Shown here: one piece after another, positions 29,087 through 38,408 of the stretch
Layout of the letters: every line of letters begins with the position of its first letter
Numbering within the stretch: the stretch's first letter is position 1
Assembly: GCF_024171895.1 (NCBI RefSeq)
Contig: NZ_JAMTCQ010000008.1
Coordinates: 806,001 to 870,000 of the forward strand
DNA: 64,000 nt
Source of the DNA: Prauserella halophila
Lineage (GTDB): Bacteria; Actinomycetota; Actinomycetes; Mycobacteriales; Pseudonocardiaceae
Direction: 5' to 3'
Translations under genes and position numbers: made by a program
Notes under the pieces: model-generated
What the model was told of the DNA's origin: nothing
Seen by the model: only the letters and a program-made list of their open reading frames with translations
Database searches by the model: none

Positions 29087-30238
29087 TCAGCCCACCGTGA
29101 CGACCGGCTCCCCAGCGGCGTCGACGTCGCCGTTCTCCTCGGCGATGCGCATGGCCTCCTCGATGAGGGTCTCGACGATCTGCGCCTCCGGCACGGTCTT
29201 GATGACCTCGCCCTTGACGAAGATCTGCCCCTTGCCGTTGCCGGACGCGACGCCCAGGTCGGCCTCCCGCGCCTCGCCGGGGCCGTTGACGACACACCCC
29301 ATGACGGCCACGCGCAGCGGCACCTCCATGCCTTCGAGCCCGGCGGTGACCTCGTCGGCGAGCTTGTAGACGTCGACCTGCGCGCGGCCGCACGACGGGC
29401 ACGAGACGATCTCGAGTTTGCGCGGGCGCAGGTTGAGCGACTGCAGGATCTGCGTGCCGACCTTGATCTCTTCCACCGGCGGTGCCGACAGCGAGACGCG
29501 GATCGTGTCGCCGATGCCCTGCCGCAGCAGCGCACCGAACGCCACGGCAGACTTGACCGTGCCCTGGAACGCGGGCCCGGCCTCGGTGACGCCGAGGTGC
29601 AGCGGGTAGTCGCACTGCTCGGCGAGGAGCTCGTAGGCGCGCACCATCACGACCGGATCGTTGTGCTTGACCGAGATCTTGAGGTCGTGGAAGTCGTGTT
29701 CGGCGAACAGCGACGCCTCCCACAGCGCCGACTCGGCGAGTGCCTCCGGCGTGGCCTTGCCGTGCTTTTCCAGCAGCCGCTTGTCCAGCGAGCCGGCGTT
29801 GACACCGATACGGATCGGCGTGCCGTGGTCCTTCGCGGCCTGTGCGATCTCGGCGACCTGGTCGTCGAACTTGCGGATGTTGCCCGGATTCACCCGCACG
29901 CCCGCGCAGCCGGCCTCGATCGCGGCGAAGACGTACTTGGGCTGGAAGTGGATGTCGGCGATCACCGGGATCTTCGACTTCTGCGCGATCGCGGGCAGCG
30001 CCTGGGCGTCGTCGGCGGTCGGGCAGGCCACCCGCACGATGTCGCAGCCCGAGGCGGTGAGTTCGGCGATCTGCTGCAGCGTCGAGTTGATGTCCGCGGT
30101 GCTGGTCGTGGTCATCGACTGCACCGAGACCGGGTGCTCACTGCCGACCCCGACGGGTCCGACCTGCAATTGCCGGGTCTGACGCCGTTCGGCCAGTACG
30201 GGGGGCGGAGTGCCGGGCAGACCAAGGTCGACGGTCAT
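29087..30238 (-). CDS. ispG: 4-hydroxy-3-methylbut-2-enyl diphosphate synthase
   Basis: 383 residues (GcpE). It converts 2-C-methyl-D-erythritol 2,4-cyclodiphosphate to HMBPP in the MEP isoprenoid pathway. N-terminal TIM-barrel part [20 protein letters not shown]. The C-terminal 4Fe-4S site is formed by CPSCGRAQ and CVVNGPGEA, with the Glu as the fourth ligand. ATG 30238 has an AGAGGA site; the frame extends upstream without support. dxr of the same pathway is two genes upstream, with rip1 between them. Confidence 0.96.
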   Translation of the reverse strand: MTVDLGLPGTPPPVLAERRQTRQLQVGPVGVGSEHPVSVQSMTTTSTADINSTLQQIAELTASGCDIVRVACPTADDAQALPAIAQKSKIPVIADIHFQPKYVFAAIEAGCAGVRVNPGNIRKFDDQVAEIAQAAKDHGTPIRIGVNAGSLDKRLLEKHGKATPEALAESALWEASLFAEHDFHDLKISVKHNDPVVMVRAYELLAEQCDYPLHLGVTEAGPAFQGTVKSAVAFGALLRQGIGDTIRVSLSAPPVEEIKVGTQILQSLNLRPRKLEIVSCPSCGRAQVDVYKLADEVTAGLEGMEVPLRVAVMGCVVNGPGEAREADLGVASGNGKGQIFVKGEVIKTVPEAQIVETLIEEAMRIAEENGDVDAAGEPVVTVG

Positions 30239-30379
30239 CGAATCCTCTGCAAAGTCGGCGAACGCGTTCGCTTCCACGATACCCGCGCCCGCACTCACCC
30301 CGTCCGGCCGAGGGCCGGTGCGCACACCGGCCACCCTCGGCGGAGCCGTGCGCACACCGGCCGTCGTCGTCGGGACCGT

Positions 30380-31603
30380 CTATTCGGTGATGCGGATCGG
30401 GTTGACGACGTCGGCGGTGATGGTGAGCAGCACGAACGCGCCACCGACGACGATGATGACCATCGTCACGGCGTTGAGCTTCGTGTAGTCCACCGGTCCC
30501 GCCGCCGCCTTGCCGCGCAGTTTGCGCAGCCAGTCGCGGACACGCTCGTACCAGGTCACCGCGATGTGCCCGCCGTCGAGCGGCAACAACGGCAGCAGGT
30601 TGAAGATGCCGACGAAGAAGTTGAGGCTGGCCAGCAGGAAGAAGAACAGCTCCCACAGGCCCTCCTGCGCGGCCTCACCGCCGATACGGCTGGCCCCGAC
30701 GACGCTGATCGGGGTGTTCGGGTCGCGTTCCTCACCGAAGATCGCCTCGACGACGGCGGGCACCCGCTCGGGCAGCTCCAGCAGCCGATGCCACGTCTCG
30801 ACCACGAGATCGCCGGTGAACGCGGCCGTGCCGCCGACCGCACCCGCGGCGCCGTACTCCCAGCGGCTGGTGAACGTCACGCCGATCGAGCCGATGTCGA
30901 CGAGCTTCGTGGCCTCGGGATCCTCCGGGTCGGAGACCGGCCGTGTGACCTTCTCCACGTCGACGGTCAGCGGGACGACCTCGCCGCCGCGCTCGACACG
31001 GAAGTCGGTCGGGCCGGACAGGTTCTGCACCTCGGCCACGACGTCGTTGTAGGTGGGGGTCTCCTGCCCGTTCACCGAGACGATCACGTCGCCCTGCCGG
31101 ATACCGCCGTCCCGCGCAGGTGCCGGCGCACCCGGCTCGCAGTCCGGGTTCGTGTACTGCTGATTGGTGCGGGCGTCCTGGACGCACCGCGAGACCTGTG
31201 AAATCTCCGGAGTGCCGAACAGGTTCGGCAGGCCCATCGTGACCGCGAGCAGGTACAGCACGATGAAGCCCAGGACGAAGTGGGTGAACGAGCCCGCCGC
31301 CATCACGACGGTGCGCTTCCACGTCTTGAACCGGTACATCGCACGCGGGCGCTCGTCGTCGGTGACCTCGTCCAGCGCGGTCATGCCCGCGATGTCGCAG
31401 AAGCCGCCGAAGGGAAGCCACTTCAGGCCGTACTCGGTCTCGCCGCGGCGGAACGAGAACACCGTCGGGCCGAAGCCGACGAAGTACCGCCGCACCTTCA
31501 TCCCGAACGACTTGGCGGCGATCATGTGGCCGGCCTCGTGCAACGCCACCGAGATGCAGATGCCGAGCGCGAAGAGCACGACCCCCAGGATGTAGACGAG
31601 CAC
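30380..31603 (-). CDS. rip1: Site-2 protease Rip1 (M50 zinc metalloprotease)
   Basis: 407 residues. First transmembrane helix carries the zinc motif HEAGH (His22, Glu23, His26). A PDZ domain in the middle (GIRQGDVIVSVNGQETPTYN) faces outside. The C-terminal membrane segment has LLPLLPLDGGHI, whose Asp is the third zinc ligand. Rip1 cuts anti-sigma factors and other membrane proteins within the membrane. It lies 3 bp after dxr, the same order as Rv2870c-Rv2868c. Confidence 0.94.
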   Translation of the reverse strand: MLVYILGVVLFALGICISVALHEAGHMIAAKSFGMKVRRYFVGFGPTVFSFRRGETEYGLKWLPFGGFCDIAGMTALDEVTDDERPRAMYRFKTWKRTVVMAAGSFTHFVLGFIVLYLLAVTMGLPNLFGTPEISQVSRCVQDARTNQQYTNPDCEPGAPAPARDGGIRQGDVIVSVNGQETPTYNDVVAEVQNLSGPTDFRVERGGEVVPLTVDVEKVTRPVSDPEDPEATKLVDIGSIGVTFTSRWEYGAAGAVGGTAAFTGDLVVETWHRLLELPERVPAVVEAIFGEERDPNTPISVVGASRIGGEAAQEGLWELFFFLLASLNFFVGIFNLLPLLPLDGGHIAVTWYERVRDWLRKLRGKAAAGPVDYTKLNAVTMVIIVVGGAFVLLTITADVVNPIRITE

Positions 31604-31606
31604 CCG

Positions 31607-32827
31607 CTACTTTCCTCCGTTACCGATCATCGATCCCCCGACCTCGCGAGCGCGCGAACGCGCCCACTCCTCTGCGGCGAAGACGTCGTCGACGCCCGCG
31701 GGTTCGCGGCGCCATTCGTCGGCTGCGGCAACCACCGCACCCACAGTGTCCACGATGGACGTGAAACCGGCGTTTCCGGCCAGGAAGGCTCCCACCAGCT
31801 CCTCGTTCGCCGCGTTGAACACGGCGGGCAGGCACCCGCCCGCCGCGCCGGCCTCGCGGGCCAGCTCCACCGCGGGGAACGCCTCGTCGTCCAGCGGCTC
31901 GAACGTCCACTGCGCGGCGGTGTCCCACCGGCAGGGGCTGGCCGCGCCGGGCACGCGATCCGGCCAGTGCAGCGCCAGCGCGATGGGCAGGCGCATGTCG
32001 GGCGGGCTGGCCTGGGCGATCGTCGAGCCGTCGGTGAACGTGACCATCGAGTGCACGATCGACTGCGGATGCACCGTCACGTCGATGCGCTCGCACGGGA
32101 TGTCGAACAGCAGGTGCGCCTCGATCAGTTCGAGCCCCTTGTTGACGAGGGTCGCCGAGTTGATCGTGACGAGCGGGCCCATCGCCCACGTGGGATGGGC
32201 CATGGCGTCGTCGACCGTGACGTCGGCCATCTCCGCCCGGCTGCGCCCGCGGAACGGGCCGCCGGACGCGGTGAGCACGAGCCGGTCGACCTCCTCGGTC
32301 CGGCCGCCGCGCAGGGCCTGGGCGAGCGCGGAGTGCTCCGAGTCGACGGGAACGATCTGCCCCGGGGCCGCGGCGCCGAGCACGAGCGGGCCGCCCGCGA
32401 TCAGCGACTCCTTGTTGGCCAACGCCAGCGAGGCGCCCGTCTCGACGGCGGCCAGGGTGGGCCGCAGTCCCTGCGACCCGGGCAGACCGTTGAGCACGAC
32501 GTCGGCCCGTTCGGCGTCGATGAGGTCGAGCACGGCCTCGGCGCCCGCGAAGATCCGCGGCAGCGCGAACTCGCCCCGGGCGTAGCCGCGCCGCTGCGCC
32601 TCGGCGTACAGCGCGAGCTGCAGGTCCTCGACCGCGGTGGCCCGCGTGATCGCCACGGAGCCGACGCCGTGTTCGAGGGCCTGCGTGGCCAGCGCCCTCG
32701 GATCGGAGCCGCCCGCAGCGATACCCGCGACCCGGAACAGCTGCGGATGACGGGCGGCGATGTCGAGCGCCTGGGTGCCGATGGACCCGGTGGAACCGAG
32801 AACGAGGACGCTGCGTGGGTAGGTCAC
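31607..32827 (-). CDS. dxr: 1-deoxy-D-xylulose-5-phosphate reductoisomerase
   Basis: 406 residues. Second step of the MEP pathway, NADPH-dependent. NADPH-binding [16 protein letters not shown], then the [11 protein letters not shown] segment, active-site [13 protein letters not shown] with the metal ligands, TASGGPFRG, and the flexible lid ATHPTWxMG-like [23 protein letters not shown] 32827 ([11 protein letters not shown]) fits the family N-terminus; the open frame upstream adds 15 unsupported residues. Confidence 0.96.
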   Translation of the reverse strand: MTYPRSVLVLGSTGSIGTQALDIAARHPQLFRVAGIAAGGSDPRALATQALEHGVGSVAITRATAVEDLQLALYAEAQRRGYARGEFALPRIFAGAEAVLDLIDAERADVVLNGLPGSQGLRPTLAAVETGASLALANKESLIAGGPLVLGAAAPGQIVPVDSEHSALAQALRGGRTEEVDRLVLTASGGPFRGRSRAEMADVTVDDAMAHPTWAMGPLVTINSATLVNKGLELIEAHLLFDIPCERIDVTVHPQSIVHSMVTFTDGSTIAQASPPDMRLPIALALHWPDRVPGAASPCRWDTAAQWTFEPLDDEAFPAVELAREAGAAGGCLPAVFNAANEELVGAFLAGNAGFTSIVDTVGAVVAAADEWRREPAGVDDVFAAEEWARSRAREVGGSMIGNGGK

Positions 32828-32920
32828 GTGGCCATTGTCTCGGACTCCTGACAGCGACCCGACGGCAGGCATGTGGGATCATCGCCTGCGAGCAGGAGTC
32901 CGAGCGCAGGAGGAGTGAAC

Positions 32921-33202
32921 GTGGCTGGCAACGCGGTCGAGAAGCGCACCGGCACCGAGGTGAGTTACTCGAACGGGGTCGACCCCCACGACGAGCCGTC
33001 CGCCGAGTGGGGCTGGCACGGCGGGTTCCCCAAGGCCACGCAGGGCGCCGGCTGGTTCACCGTGTTCGCACTGCTGGTCATGCTGATCGGCAATCACGAG
33101 AGCAACACCGAGAACATCTGGCTCGTCGGCACGGCCATCGCCATCGCCTGCGGCCTGGTGTACGACCTCAAGCGCCGCCGCACCGCCTGGCGCCAGAACT
33201 GA
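32921..33202 (+). CDS. DUF2631 membrane protein
   Basis: 93 residues with two short hydrophobic segments (AGWFTVFALLVMLIG and NIWLVGTAIAIACGLVY) and a basic C-terminus (DLKRRRTAWRQN). The soluble N-terminal part contains EWGWHGGFP, typical of DUF2631 (Rv2876 in M. tuberculosis). GTG 32921 has AGGAGG 7 nt upstream. It is divergent from dxr. Function unknown. Confidence 0.85.
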   Translation: MAGNAVEKRTGTEVSYSNGVDPHDEPSAEWGWHGGFPKATQGAGWFTVFALLVMLIGNHESNTENIWLVGTAIAIACGLVYDLKRRRTAWRQN

Positions 33203-33290
33203 CCCGCTGCTCGAGTCCCGTGACGCCGGGCCCGGCGCGCTGACCCACCGGCCTGCGGCCGCGTCGCGCCGGGCCGCGGGCGACCGGTCC

Positions 33291-33495
33291 GACGATCAGC
33301 AACGATTCACCGCCCTGGCTCAGCGGTTCGACGAGGCCCGCAGGGACGATCCCGAGTTCGCCGAACAACTGCAGACCGCATGGCAGCAACTGAACACGCA
33401 GAATGTCGACGACGCCGCGTTCGCCCATCAGTTCTGCCGGGAACGTCGAGAAGAACGTGCAGATCGGTACCGTCCACGGCGACGTCGATCTGTGA
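33291..33495 (+). pseudogene. Frameshifted remnant of a small VHGDV-type signalling protein
   Basis: Frame one reads FTALAQRFDEARRDDPEF then AEQLQTAWQQLN up to AHQF. After a shift at about 33433 it continues SAGNVEKNVQIGTVHGDVDL and stops at 33495. The N-V-x-G-x-V-x-x-x-V-Q-x-G-x-V-H-G-D-V pattern is what often precedes or accompanies NB-ARC/TPR signalling proteins in actinomycetes. No start codon or ribosome site is visible. Interpreted as a broken partner gene of the convergent fragment at 33428-33760. Confidence 0.45.
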
Positions 33496-33760
33496 CAGCG
33501 ACGGGAGTGAAAGCTCGCCAGGGCGATCCGCCGCGAATCGGACGTCCACCGTGCGAACTCGTGGTTGGTGTAGTGCGGCAGCGTGGTTGGTGTAGTGCGG
33601 CAGCGTGGTTGGTGTAGTGCGGCAGCGGCGGGCCGAGCCGGCACGGCGGCGGCACTGCCGGAGCCGACGTGTCGGCGTGCAGGTGGACACCGCCCTGCAC
33701 GTGGTCGATCTGTACGAGCTTCCCGACCCCACCCTCGAACGTGTTCGTGAAGCCGCTCAT
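33428..33760 (-). pseudogene. N-terminal fragment of an NB-ARC/TPR-type signalling ATPase gene
   Basis: ATG 33760 is preceded by GGGGGTG. The protein begins MSGFTNTFEGGVGKLVQI, then HVQGGVHLHAD and PPLPHYTNHAAALHQP. This matches the standard lead-in of actinomycete NB-ARC/NACHT-TPR proteins: a G-x-V-x-Q-x-x-x-V-x-G-G-V-H-x-H segment followed by a Pro-rich linker and H-(F/Y)-x-(N/G)-R. The P-loop domain that should follow is absent; instead a 22-bp unit is tandemly triplicated and the frame ends. Assignment by pattern only. Confidence 0.45.
33561..33626. repeat. 22-bp tandem repeat, three copies
   Basis: GTGGTTGGTGTAGTGCGGCA starts at 33561, 33583 and 33605. The first copy (minus sense) encodes the LPHYTNH segment of the NB-ARC-type fragment, so the expansion arose from coding sequence and destroys its frame (22 is not a multiple of 3). 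Confidence 0.8.
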
Positions 33761-33882
33761 GACACCCCCATCGTCGCCTGCGCGTCTCACGCAGGGACGA
33801 GGTTGGCGCACGCATCACGCTGCGCGCACGGTCGACGGCGAAGCGCACGCGACCGTGCGCTCGTCGGGGACCTGCTCGCGGG

Positions 33883-34989
33883 TCAGCTCTCCGCGGCCAG
33901 CTGGCCGCACGCGGCCGCGATCTCCTGACCACGGGTGTCACGCACGGTGCAGGCGACGCCGCCGTCGTTGACGCGGCGGACGAACTCGCGCTCCACGTCC
34001 TTCGGCGAGGCGTCCCACTTCGAACCCGGCGTGGGATTCAGCGGGATCACGTTGACGTGCACCAGGTGGCCGAGGTGCTGGCGCAGGCGCTTGGCCAGCA
34101 GGTCCGCGCGCCACGGCTGGTCGTTCATGTCCCGGATCAGCGCGTACTCGATCGACACCCGCCTGCCGGAGGTGTCGGCGTAGTAGCGCGCCGCCTCCAG
34201 GACCTCGTCGATCGCCCAGCGGTTGTTCACCGGCACGAGCGTGTCGCGCAGCTCGTCGTCCGGCGTGTGCAGCGACACGGCCAGCCGCACCTGCATCCGC
34301 TCGTCCGCGAGCTTGCGGATCGCGGGAGCCAGACCGACCGTCGACACGGTCACCGAACGCTGCCCGATCCCCAGCCCCGACGGTGCGGGTTCGGTGATCC
34401 GGCGCACCGCGGCGACGACGCGCTTGTAGTTGGCGAGCGGCTCCCCCATGCCCATGAACACGATGTTCGACAGCCGGCCTTCCCCGCCCGGCATCGCACC
34501 GTCCCGCATCACCGCGGCGGCCGACCGCACCTGGTCGACGATCTCCGCGGTCGACAGGTTGCGGTCGAGCCCGCCCTGTCCGGTGGCACAGAACGGGCAC
34601 GCCATGCCGCAGCCCGCCTGGCTGGAGATACACAGCGTCGCCCGGCCCGGGTACCGCATGAGCACGCTCTCCAGCGTGGTGCCGTCGTGCGCCCGCCACA
34701 GCGTCTTGCGGGTCTCACCGTCGTCGCAGTCGAGCGCACGCACCTCGGTGAGCAGTGACGGCATCAGATCGTCGATCAGCTTCTGCCGCGAAGCCACCGG
34801 GATGTCGGTCATGTCCTCGGGGTCGACGGTCAGCCGCGAGAAGTAGTGGTTCGACAGCTGCTTGGCGCGGAACGGCTTCTCACCGAGCTCGGTCACGGCC
34901 TCCGCACGCTCGTCGGGCGTGAGGTCGGCGAGATGCCGCGCGGGCAGGCCGCGACGGGGCGCGTCGAAAACGAGGGGAAGCGCAGTCAT
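33883..34989 (-). CDS. rlmN: Dual-specificity RNA methyltransferase RlmN
   Basis: 368 residues, radical SAM enzyme methylating C2 of A2503 in 23S rRNA and A37 in some tRNAs. The cluster motif is [20 protein letters not shown] (CxxxCxxC). Others: [25 protein letters not shown] and the C-terminal catalytic Cys in [15 protein letters not shown] 34989 ([11 protein letters not shown]) has GGAG at good spacing; ATG 35001 is also possible. A 16-bp palindrome lies just upstream. Confidence 0.95.
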   Translation of the reverse strand: MTALPLVFDAPRRGLPARHLADLTPDERAEAVTELGEKPFRAKQLSNHYFSRLTVDPEDMTDIPVASRQKLIDDLMPSLLTEVRALDCDDGETRKTLWRAHDGTTLESVLMRYPGRATLCISSQAGCGMACPFCATGQGGLDRNLSTAEIVDQVRSAAAVMRDGAMPGGEGRLSNIVFMGMGEPLANYKRVVAAVRRITEPAPSGLGIGQRSVTVSTVGLAPAIRKLADERMQVRLAVSLHTPDDELRDTLVPVNNRWAIDEVLEAARYYADTSGRRVSIEYALIRDMNDQPWRADLLAKRLRQHLGHLVHVNVIPLNPTPGSKWDASPKDVEREFVRRVNDGGVACTVRDTRGQEIAAACGQLAAES

Positions 34990-35006
34990 AGCGCTCTCCA
35001 TGCTCC

Positions 35007-35022
35007 CACATGTCGACATGTG
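35007..35022. repeat. Perfect 16-bp palindrome before rlmN
   Basis: CACATGTCGACATGTG is fully self-complementary and lies 6 bp upstream of ATG 35001, next to the ribosome site. It could be an operator or a translation-blocking hairpin; no regulator is recognised. Confidence 0.6.
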
Positions 35023-35040
35023 CTCGCCCGGCCGCACCGG

Positions 35041-35871
35041 TCAACCGCGTGCCAGCAATCGTCGCAGCGCCCCGGCCCCGCGCGCCCCGGCCCCAGGCAC
35101 TCCGGCACCACGCGCGCCGACGCCGCTCGCGGTGACCAGTCCCGCCGGCTTGTGCCGTACCAGTATCCGATAGCCCACCGGTAGCTCCACCGGGCCGTCA
35201 CCGGTGTCCTCGCCCAGCGTCTCGGCCGCGGCCCGCGCCGCGACCCGCGGGCTGAACTCGATCCCCAGCACCGCACGCACGGCCGCCGCGCCGGGAAAGA
35301 CCCAGCGCGTCTCCACGCGCGTGCACGCGAACCCTGCCCGGGCGAAGAACGCGTCCACCGCGGCGGAGTCGTAATGCGGCAGGTCGGCGAGCATCCATGC
35401 GCCGTACGGCGCATGCCGCGTGTCCAGGTCGACGATCACCAACGTGCCGCCGGGCCGCAGCACACGATCGACCTCTCGCAGCCCCGGTTCGCAGCCCGGG
35501 CCGAAGAAGTACGCCGTGCGCGCGTGCACCACATCCACCGACGCGTCCCCCACCGGGATGCGCTGTGCGCGTCCGCGCCGCACCGTCGCGTTCGTGAGCT
35601 CGCCGATCCGTTCCTCTGCCCTGCGCACCAGCGGCGCATACGGCTCGATGCCCAGCACCGACCGGGCTTCGGTGGCCATCCGGGGCAGATGGAACCCGTC
35701 CCCGCAACCGAGGTCGACGACGTCCCTGCCCGCCCACGGAGCCAGCTCGTGCAGCTGCCCCCAGACGGCCCCGTCCGCATCCTGCACCCGGTTCTCGAGC
35801 TCGTAGGTGCCGGCGTGGTACCAGATGTTGGGGCTGGGATAGACCGCGGTGGCGCGCCCGAACCGGTTCAC
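35041..35871 (-). CDS. Class I SAM-dependent methyltransferase
   Basis: 276 residues. SAM motif I VVDLGCGDGFHLPRM, motif II VLGIEPYAPLV, motif IV-like VDVVHARTAYFF, and the post-motif VLRPGGTLVIVDLDT. The N-terminal NIWYHAGTYELENRVQDADG, starting near residue 15, is typical of a conserved actinobacterial group. The last 30 residues are Gly/Ala/Arg low complexity (GARGAGVPGAGARGAGAL). GTG 35871 has a TACGCT -10 element 6 nt upstream; leaderless. Substrate unknown. Confidence 0.85.
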   Translation of the reverse strand: MNRFGRATAVYPSPNIWYHAGTYELENRVQDADGAVWGQLHELAPWAGRDVVDLGCGDGFHLPRMATEARSVLGIEPYAPLVRRAEERIGELTNATVRRGRAQRIPVGDASVDVVHARTAYFFGPGCEPGLREVDRVLRPGGTLVIVDLDTRHAPYGAWMLADLPHYDSAAVDAFFARAGFACTRVETRWVFPGAAAVRAVLGIEFSPRVAARAAAETLGEDTGDGPVELPVGYRILVRHKPAGLVTASGVGARGAGVPGAGARGAGALRRLLARG

Positions 35872-35877
35872 GCACAC

Positions 35878-35883
35878 AGCGTA
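35878..35883 (-). promoter_or_regulatory. -10 element TACGCT, leaderless methyltransferase start
   Basis: On the minus strand TACGCT ends 6 nt before GTG 35871 and no ribosome site is present. Confidence 0.5.
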
Positions 35884-35988
35884 TCGACGTCGCTCCCCCA
35901 GGCGTAAGATCATCTACGTTTCTGCTCGGCGGGGTTCCGCTCGGGAAGTTGCGTTTCGACGACGACGGCGGCGAAAGGTCTCGTGACC

Positions 35989-36828
35989 ATGTCCGACACG
36001 AACGAATCCACCGCGATTCTGGCCGCAGGCACGCCGTGCTGGATCGAACTCGCCACGCCCGACGAATCCGCCGCCCGGGCCTACTACGAGCAGCTGTTCG
36101 GCTGGACGTTCGCCGTCAAGCGGGACCCGGCGACCGCCACCCATCGCTACAACATCGCGACCCTCGACGGCTGGGAAGTCGGCGGCATGTACCAGACGGG
36201 CCGCAACCAGCCGACCGGCTGGATGCCGCACCTGTCCGTCACGAACGCCGCCGCCACGGCCGAATGGGTGCAGCACCTCGGCGGTGTCGTGACGCTCGGG
36301 CCCGTCGACATTCCCGACCGCGGCACGATCGTGCACGCGCTCGACCCGAGCGGCACGCCCGTGGTGTTCTGGCAGCTCACCGACAGCTGGACGTTCGCCA
36401 GGACCCTGCCCGGCAGCTTCAGCGGCACCGACCTCAACACGCACGACGCCGCTCGCGCCGACGACTTCTACGACAAACTCTTCGGCTACGCCAGCCACCA
36501 GATCGGCACGGACGGCATCGACTACCTGGAGTGGCGGCTCGGCGCCGAACCCCTCATCTACCGGTACGTCCTGCCGCCCGAACAGGCCGGATACAGCCCC
36601 CACTGGATGACCTACCTGCAGGTCGACCCCCATCGCGGCACCGACGCGGTCGCCGGCCAGAGCCTGATGCTCGGCGGCTCGGTGATCACGCCGCCGTTCG
36701 ACACCCCGTTCGGCCGCGTCGCCGTGCTCGCCGACCCGGCCGGTGCGATGTTCTCGGTGGTCGATCACAGCTGCCCCGTCGACCTCGGCATCGGCCGCGC
36801 CGAGGTCGACGACCCCTACGACGACTGA
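35989..36828 (+). CDS. Two-domain VOC-family protein
   Basis: 279 residues made of two VOC/glyoxalase modules, about 12-125 (PCWIELATPDESAARAYYEQ then LFGWTF) and 140-265 (FSGTDLNTHDAARADDFYDK then LFGYAS). The second ends DPAGAMFSVVD. Similar two-module proteins in Streptomyces are annotated as hydroxylases or glyoxalase-like. ATG 35989 is chosen; in-frame GTG 35983 is possible. Monocistronic, divergent from the methyltransferase; a TACGTT near 35913 could be its -10. Confidence 0.85.
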   Translation: MSDTNESTAILAAGTPCWIELATPDESAARAYYEQLFGWTFAVKRDPATATHRYNIATLDGWEVGGMYQTGRNQPTGWMPHLSVTNAAATAEWVQHLGGVVTLGPVDIPDRGTIVHALDPSGTPVVFWQLTDSWTFARTLPGSFSGTDLNTHDAARADDFYDKLFGYASHQIGTDGIDYLEWRLGAEPLIYRYVLPPEQAGYSPHWMTYLQVDPHRGTDAVAGQSLMLGGSVITPPFDTPFGRVAVLADPAGAMFSVVDHSCPVDLGIGRAEVDDPYDD

Positions 36829-36858
36829 CCGTGCCCGTCACGCCGGGCGGCGCGCGCG

Positions 36859-37851
36859 TCAGGCTGGGACGAAGGCGCTGAGCAGCAGCCACGACGCCAG
36901 CGCCGACGGCAGCAGCGAATCGAGGCGGTCCATGAGCCCGCCGTGTCCCGGCAGCAGGTTGCCCATGTCCTTGATGCCCAGGTCACGTTTGATCAGCGAT
37001 TCCATCAGGTCGCCGAGCGTCGCGGTCAGCACGATCGCGATGCCGAACAGCACACCCTGCCAGGCGAGGCCGTCCACGAGCAGCGACAGTGCCAGCGAGC
37101 CCGCAGCGATGCCCGCGACGAGCGAACCTGCGAAGCCCTCCCACGTCTTCTTCGGGCTGATCGACGGCGCCATCGGATGCCGGCCGCGCAGCACACCCGC
37201 GATGTAGCCGCCGGTGTCGGAAGCGACCACGACGAGCATGAACGACAGGACCCGGCCCACGCCATCGTCCGGCGGCACGAGCATCGCCGCGAACGAGGCG
37301 AACAGCGGCAGGTACGCCGCGGCGAACACCGACGATCCGACATCACGCACGTAGCCGTCCGCACCGGCAGGCAGCCGCCACAGCAGGCAGACCAGCACCG
37401 TCACGACGAACGCCGTCAACGCGCCTTCGCGGCCGAACGGCCACGCCAGCCAGATCATCGCCTGGCCACCGACCAGCACCGGCGTCATCGCGATCCGGAT
37501 GTCGGCGACCCGGCGGAACGCCCGGCTCAGCTCGACCGTCCCGATCGCGATGGCGACCGCAACGATCCCGATGAACAGGTACCGGACCGTGAACAGCGAC
37601 GTCAGGATCGCGGCGCCGAGCAGTACGCCCACGCCGATCGCGGCGGGGAGGTTCCGCCCGGCCTTGTCCTGTTTCTCCTGTTGCTTCGTCCGGTCCGGAG
37701 CCGGCTCCGGACCGGACGGCTCGCCCGGTGAGGCGCGCCGCTGAGGCGCCTCACCCGGCTCTGGCGATGCGGCGTCGTCGCTCTCGTCCGGACGCCGGCC
37801 AGGATCGGCAGCACCGGAGCGCCGCTCCCGGTCGTCGGTCACGTTCGGCAT
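36859..37851 (-). CDS. cdsA: Phosphatidate cytidylyltransferase
   Basis: 330 residues, about eight transmembrane helices after a ~65-residue charged Pro/Glu/Arg-rich N-terminal tail. The CDS signature GDLMESLIKRDLGIKDMGNL, continuing LPGHGGLMDRLDS, is complete near the C-terminus. It forms CDP-diacylglycerol from phosphatidate and CTP at the inner membrane. ATG 37851 overlaps the frr stop by one base (TGATG). Order pyrH-frr-cdsA as in M. tuberculosis. Confidence 0.96.
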   Translation of the reverse strand: MPNVTDDRERRSGAADPGRRPDESDDAASPEPGEAPQRRASPGEPSGPEPAPDRTKQQEKQDKAGRNLPAAIGVGVLLGAAILTSLFTVRYLFIGIVAVAIAIGTVELSRAFRRVADIRIAMTPVLVGGQAMIWLAWPFGREGALTAFVVTVLVCLLWRLPAGADGYVRDVGSSVFAAAYLPLFASFAAMLVPPDDGVGRVLSFMLVVVASDTGGYIAGVLRGRHPMAPSISPKKTWEGFAGSLVAGIAAGSLALSLLVDGLAWQGVLFGIAIVLTATLGDLMESLIKRDLGIKDMGNLLPGHGGLMDRLDSLLPSALASWLLLSAFVPA

Positions 37852-38408
37852 CAGACCTCGAGAAGCTCGGATTCCTTGTGCTTGACGAGCTCCTCGATCT
37901 GCGCCACGTACTTGTCCGTGAGGTTCTGCAGTTCCTTCTCGGCACGTGAGACCTCGTCCTCACCGGCTTCACCGTCCTTGCCGATGCGGTCGAGCTCGTC
38001 CTTCGCCTTCCGCCGAACGCCGCGGACGGAGACGCGGGCGTCCTCGCCCTTCTGCTTGGCGACCTTGACCATCTCCTTGCGCCGCTCCTCGGTGAGCTGC
38101 GGGATGACGATGCGGATGATGTGGCCGTCGTTCGTCGGATTCACGCCCAGGTCGGAGTCCCGGATGGCCTTCTCGATGGCCCCGAGCTGCGACGCGTCGT
38201 ACGGCTTGACCACGGCCATGCGCGCCTCGGGGATGTTGATGCTGGCCATCTGATTCAGCGGAGTCGGCGCACCGTAGTACTCGACCGTGATGCGGGAGAA
38301 CATCGCCGGGCTCGCCCTGCCGGTGCGCACCGACGACAGCTCCTCCTTGGCGTGAGACACCGCCTTTTCCATCTTCTCTTCTGCGTCGAAGAGCGTCTCG
38401 TCGATCAC
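37851..38408 (-). CDS. frr: Ribosome recycling factor
   Basis: 185 residues, normal length. RRF splits post-termination ribosomes with EF-G. The conserved [40 protein letters not shown] and the C-terminal helix with [20 protein letters not shown] are all present. ATG 38408 overlaps the pyrH stop as ATGA. Confidence 0.97.
   Translation of the reverse strand: MIDETLFDAEEKMEKAVSHAKEELSSVRTGRASPAMFSRITVEYYGAPTPLNQMASINIPEARMAVVKPYDASQLGAIEKAIRDSDLGVNPTNDGHIIRIVIPQLTEERRKEMVKVAKQKGEDARVSVRGVRRKAKDELDRIGKDGEAGEDEVSRAEKELQNLTDKYVAQIEELVKHKESELLEV

Noticed and set aside
28115-31201. A 1028-codon plus-strand open frame
   Set aside because: It lies antisense to the AraC regulator, ispG and rip1. High GC leaves the antisense frame free of stops; its Arg/Asp/Gly-rich composition is that of a shadow frame.
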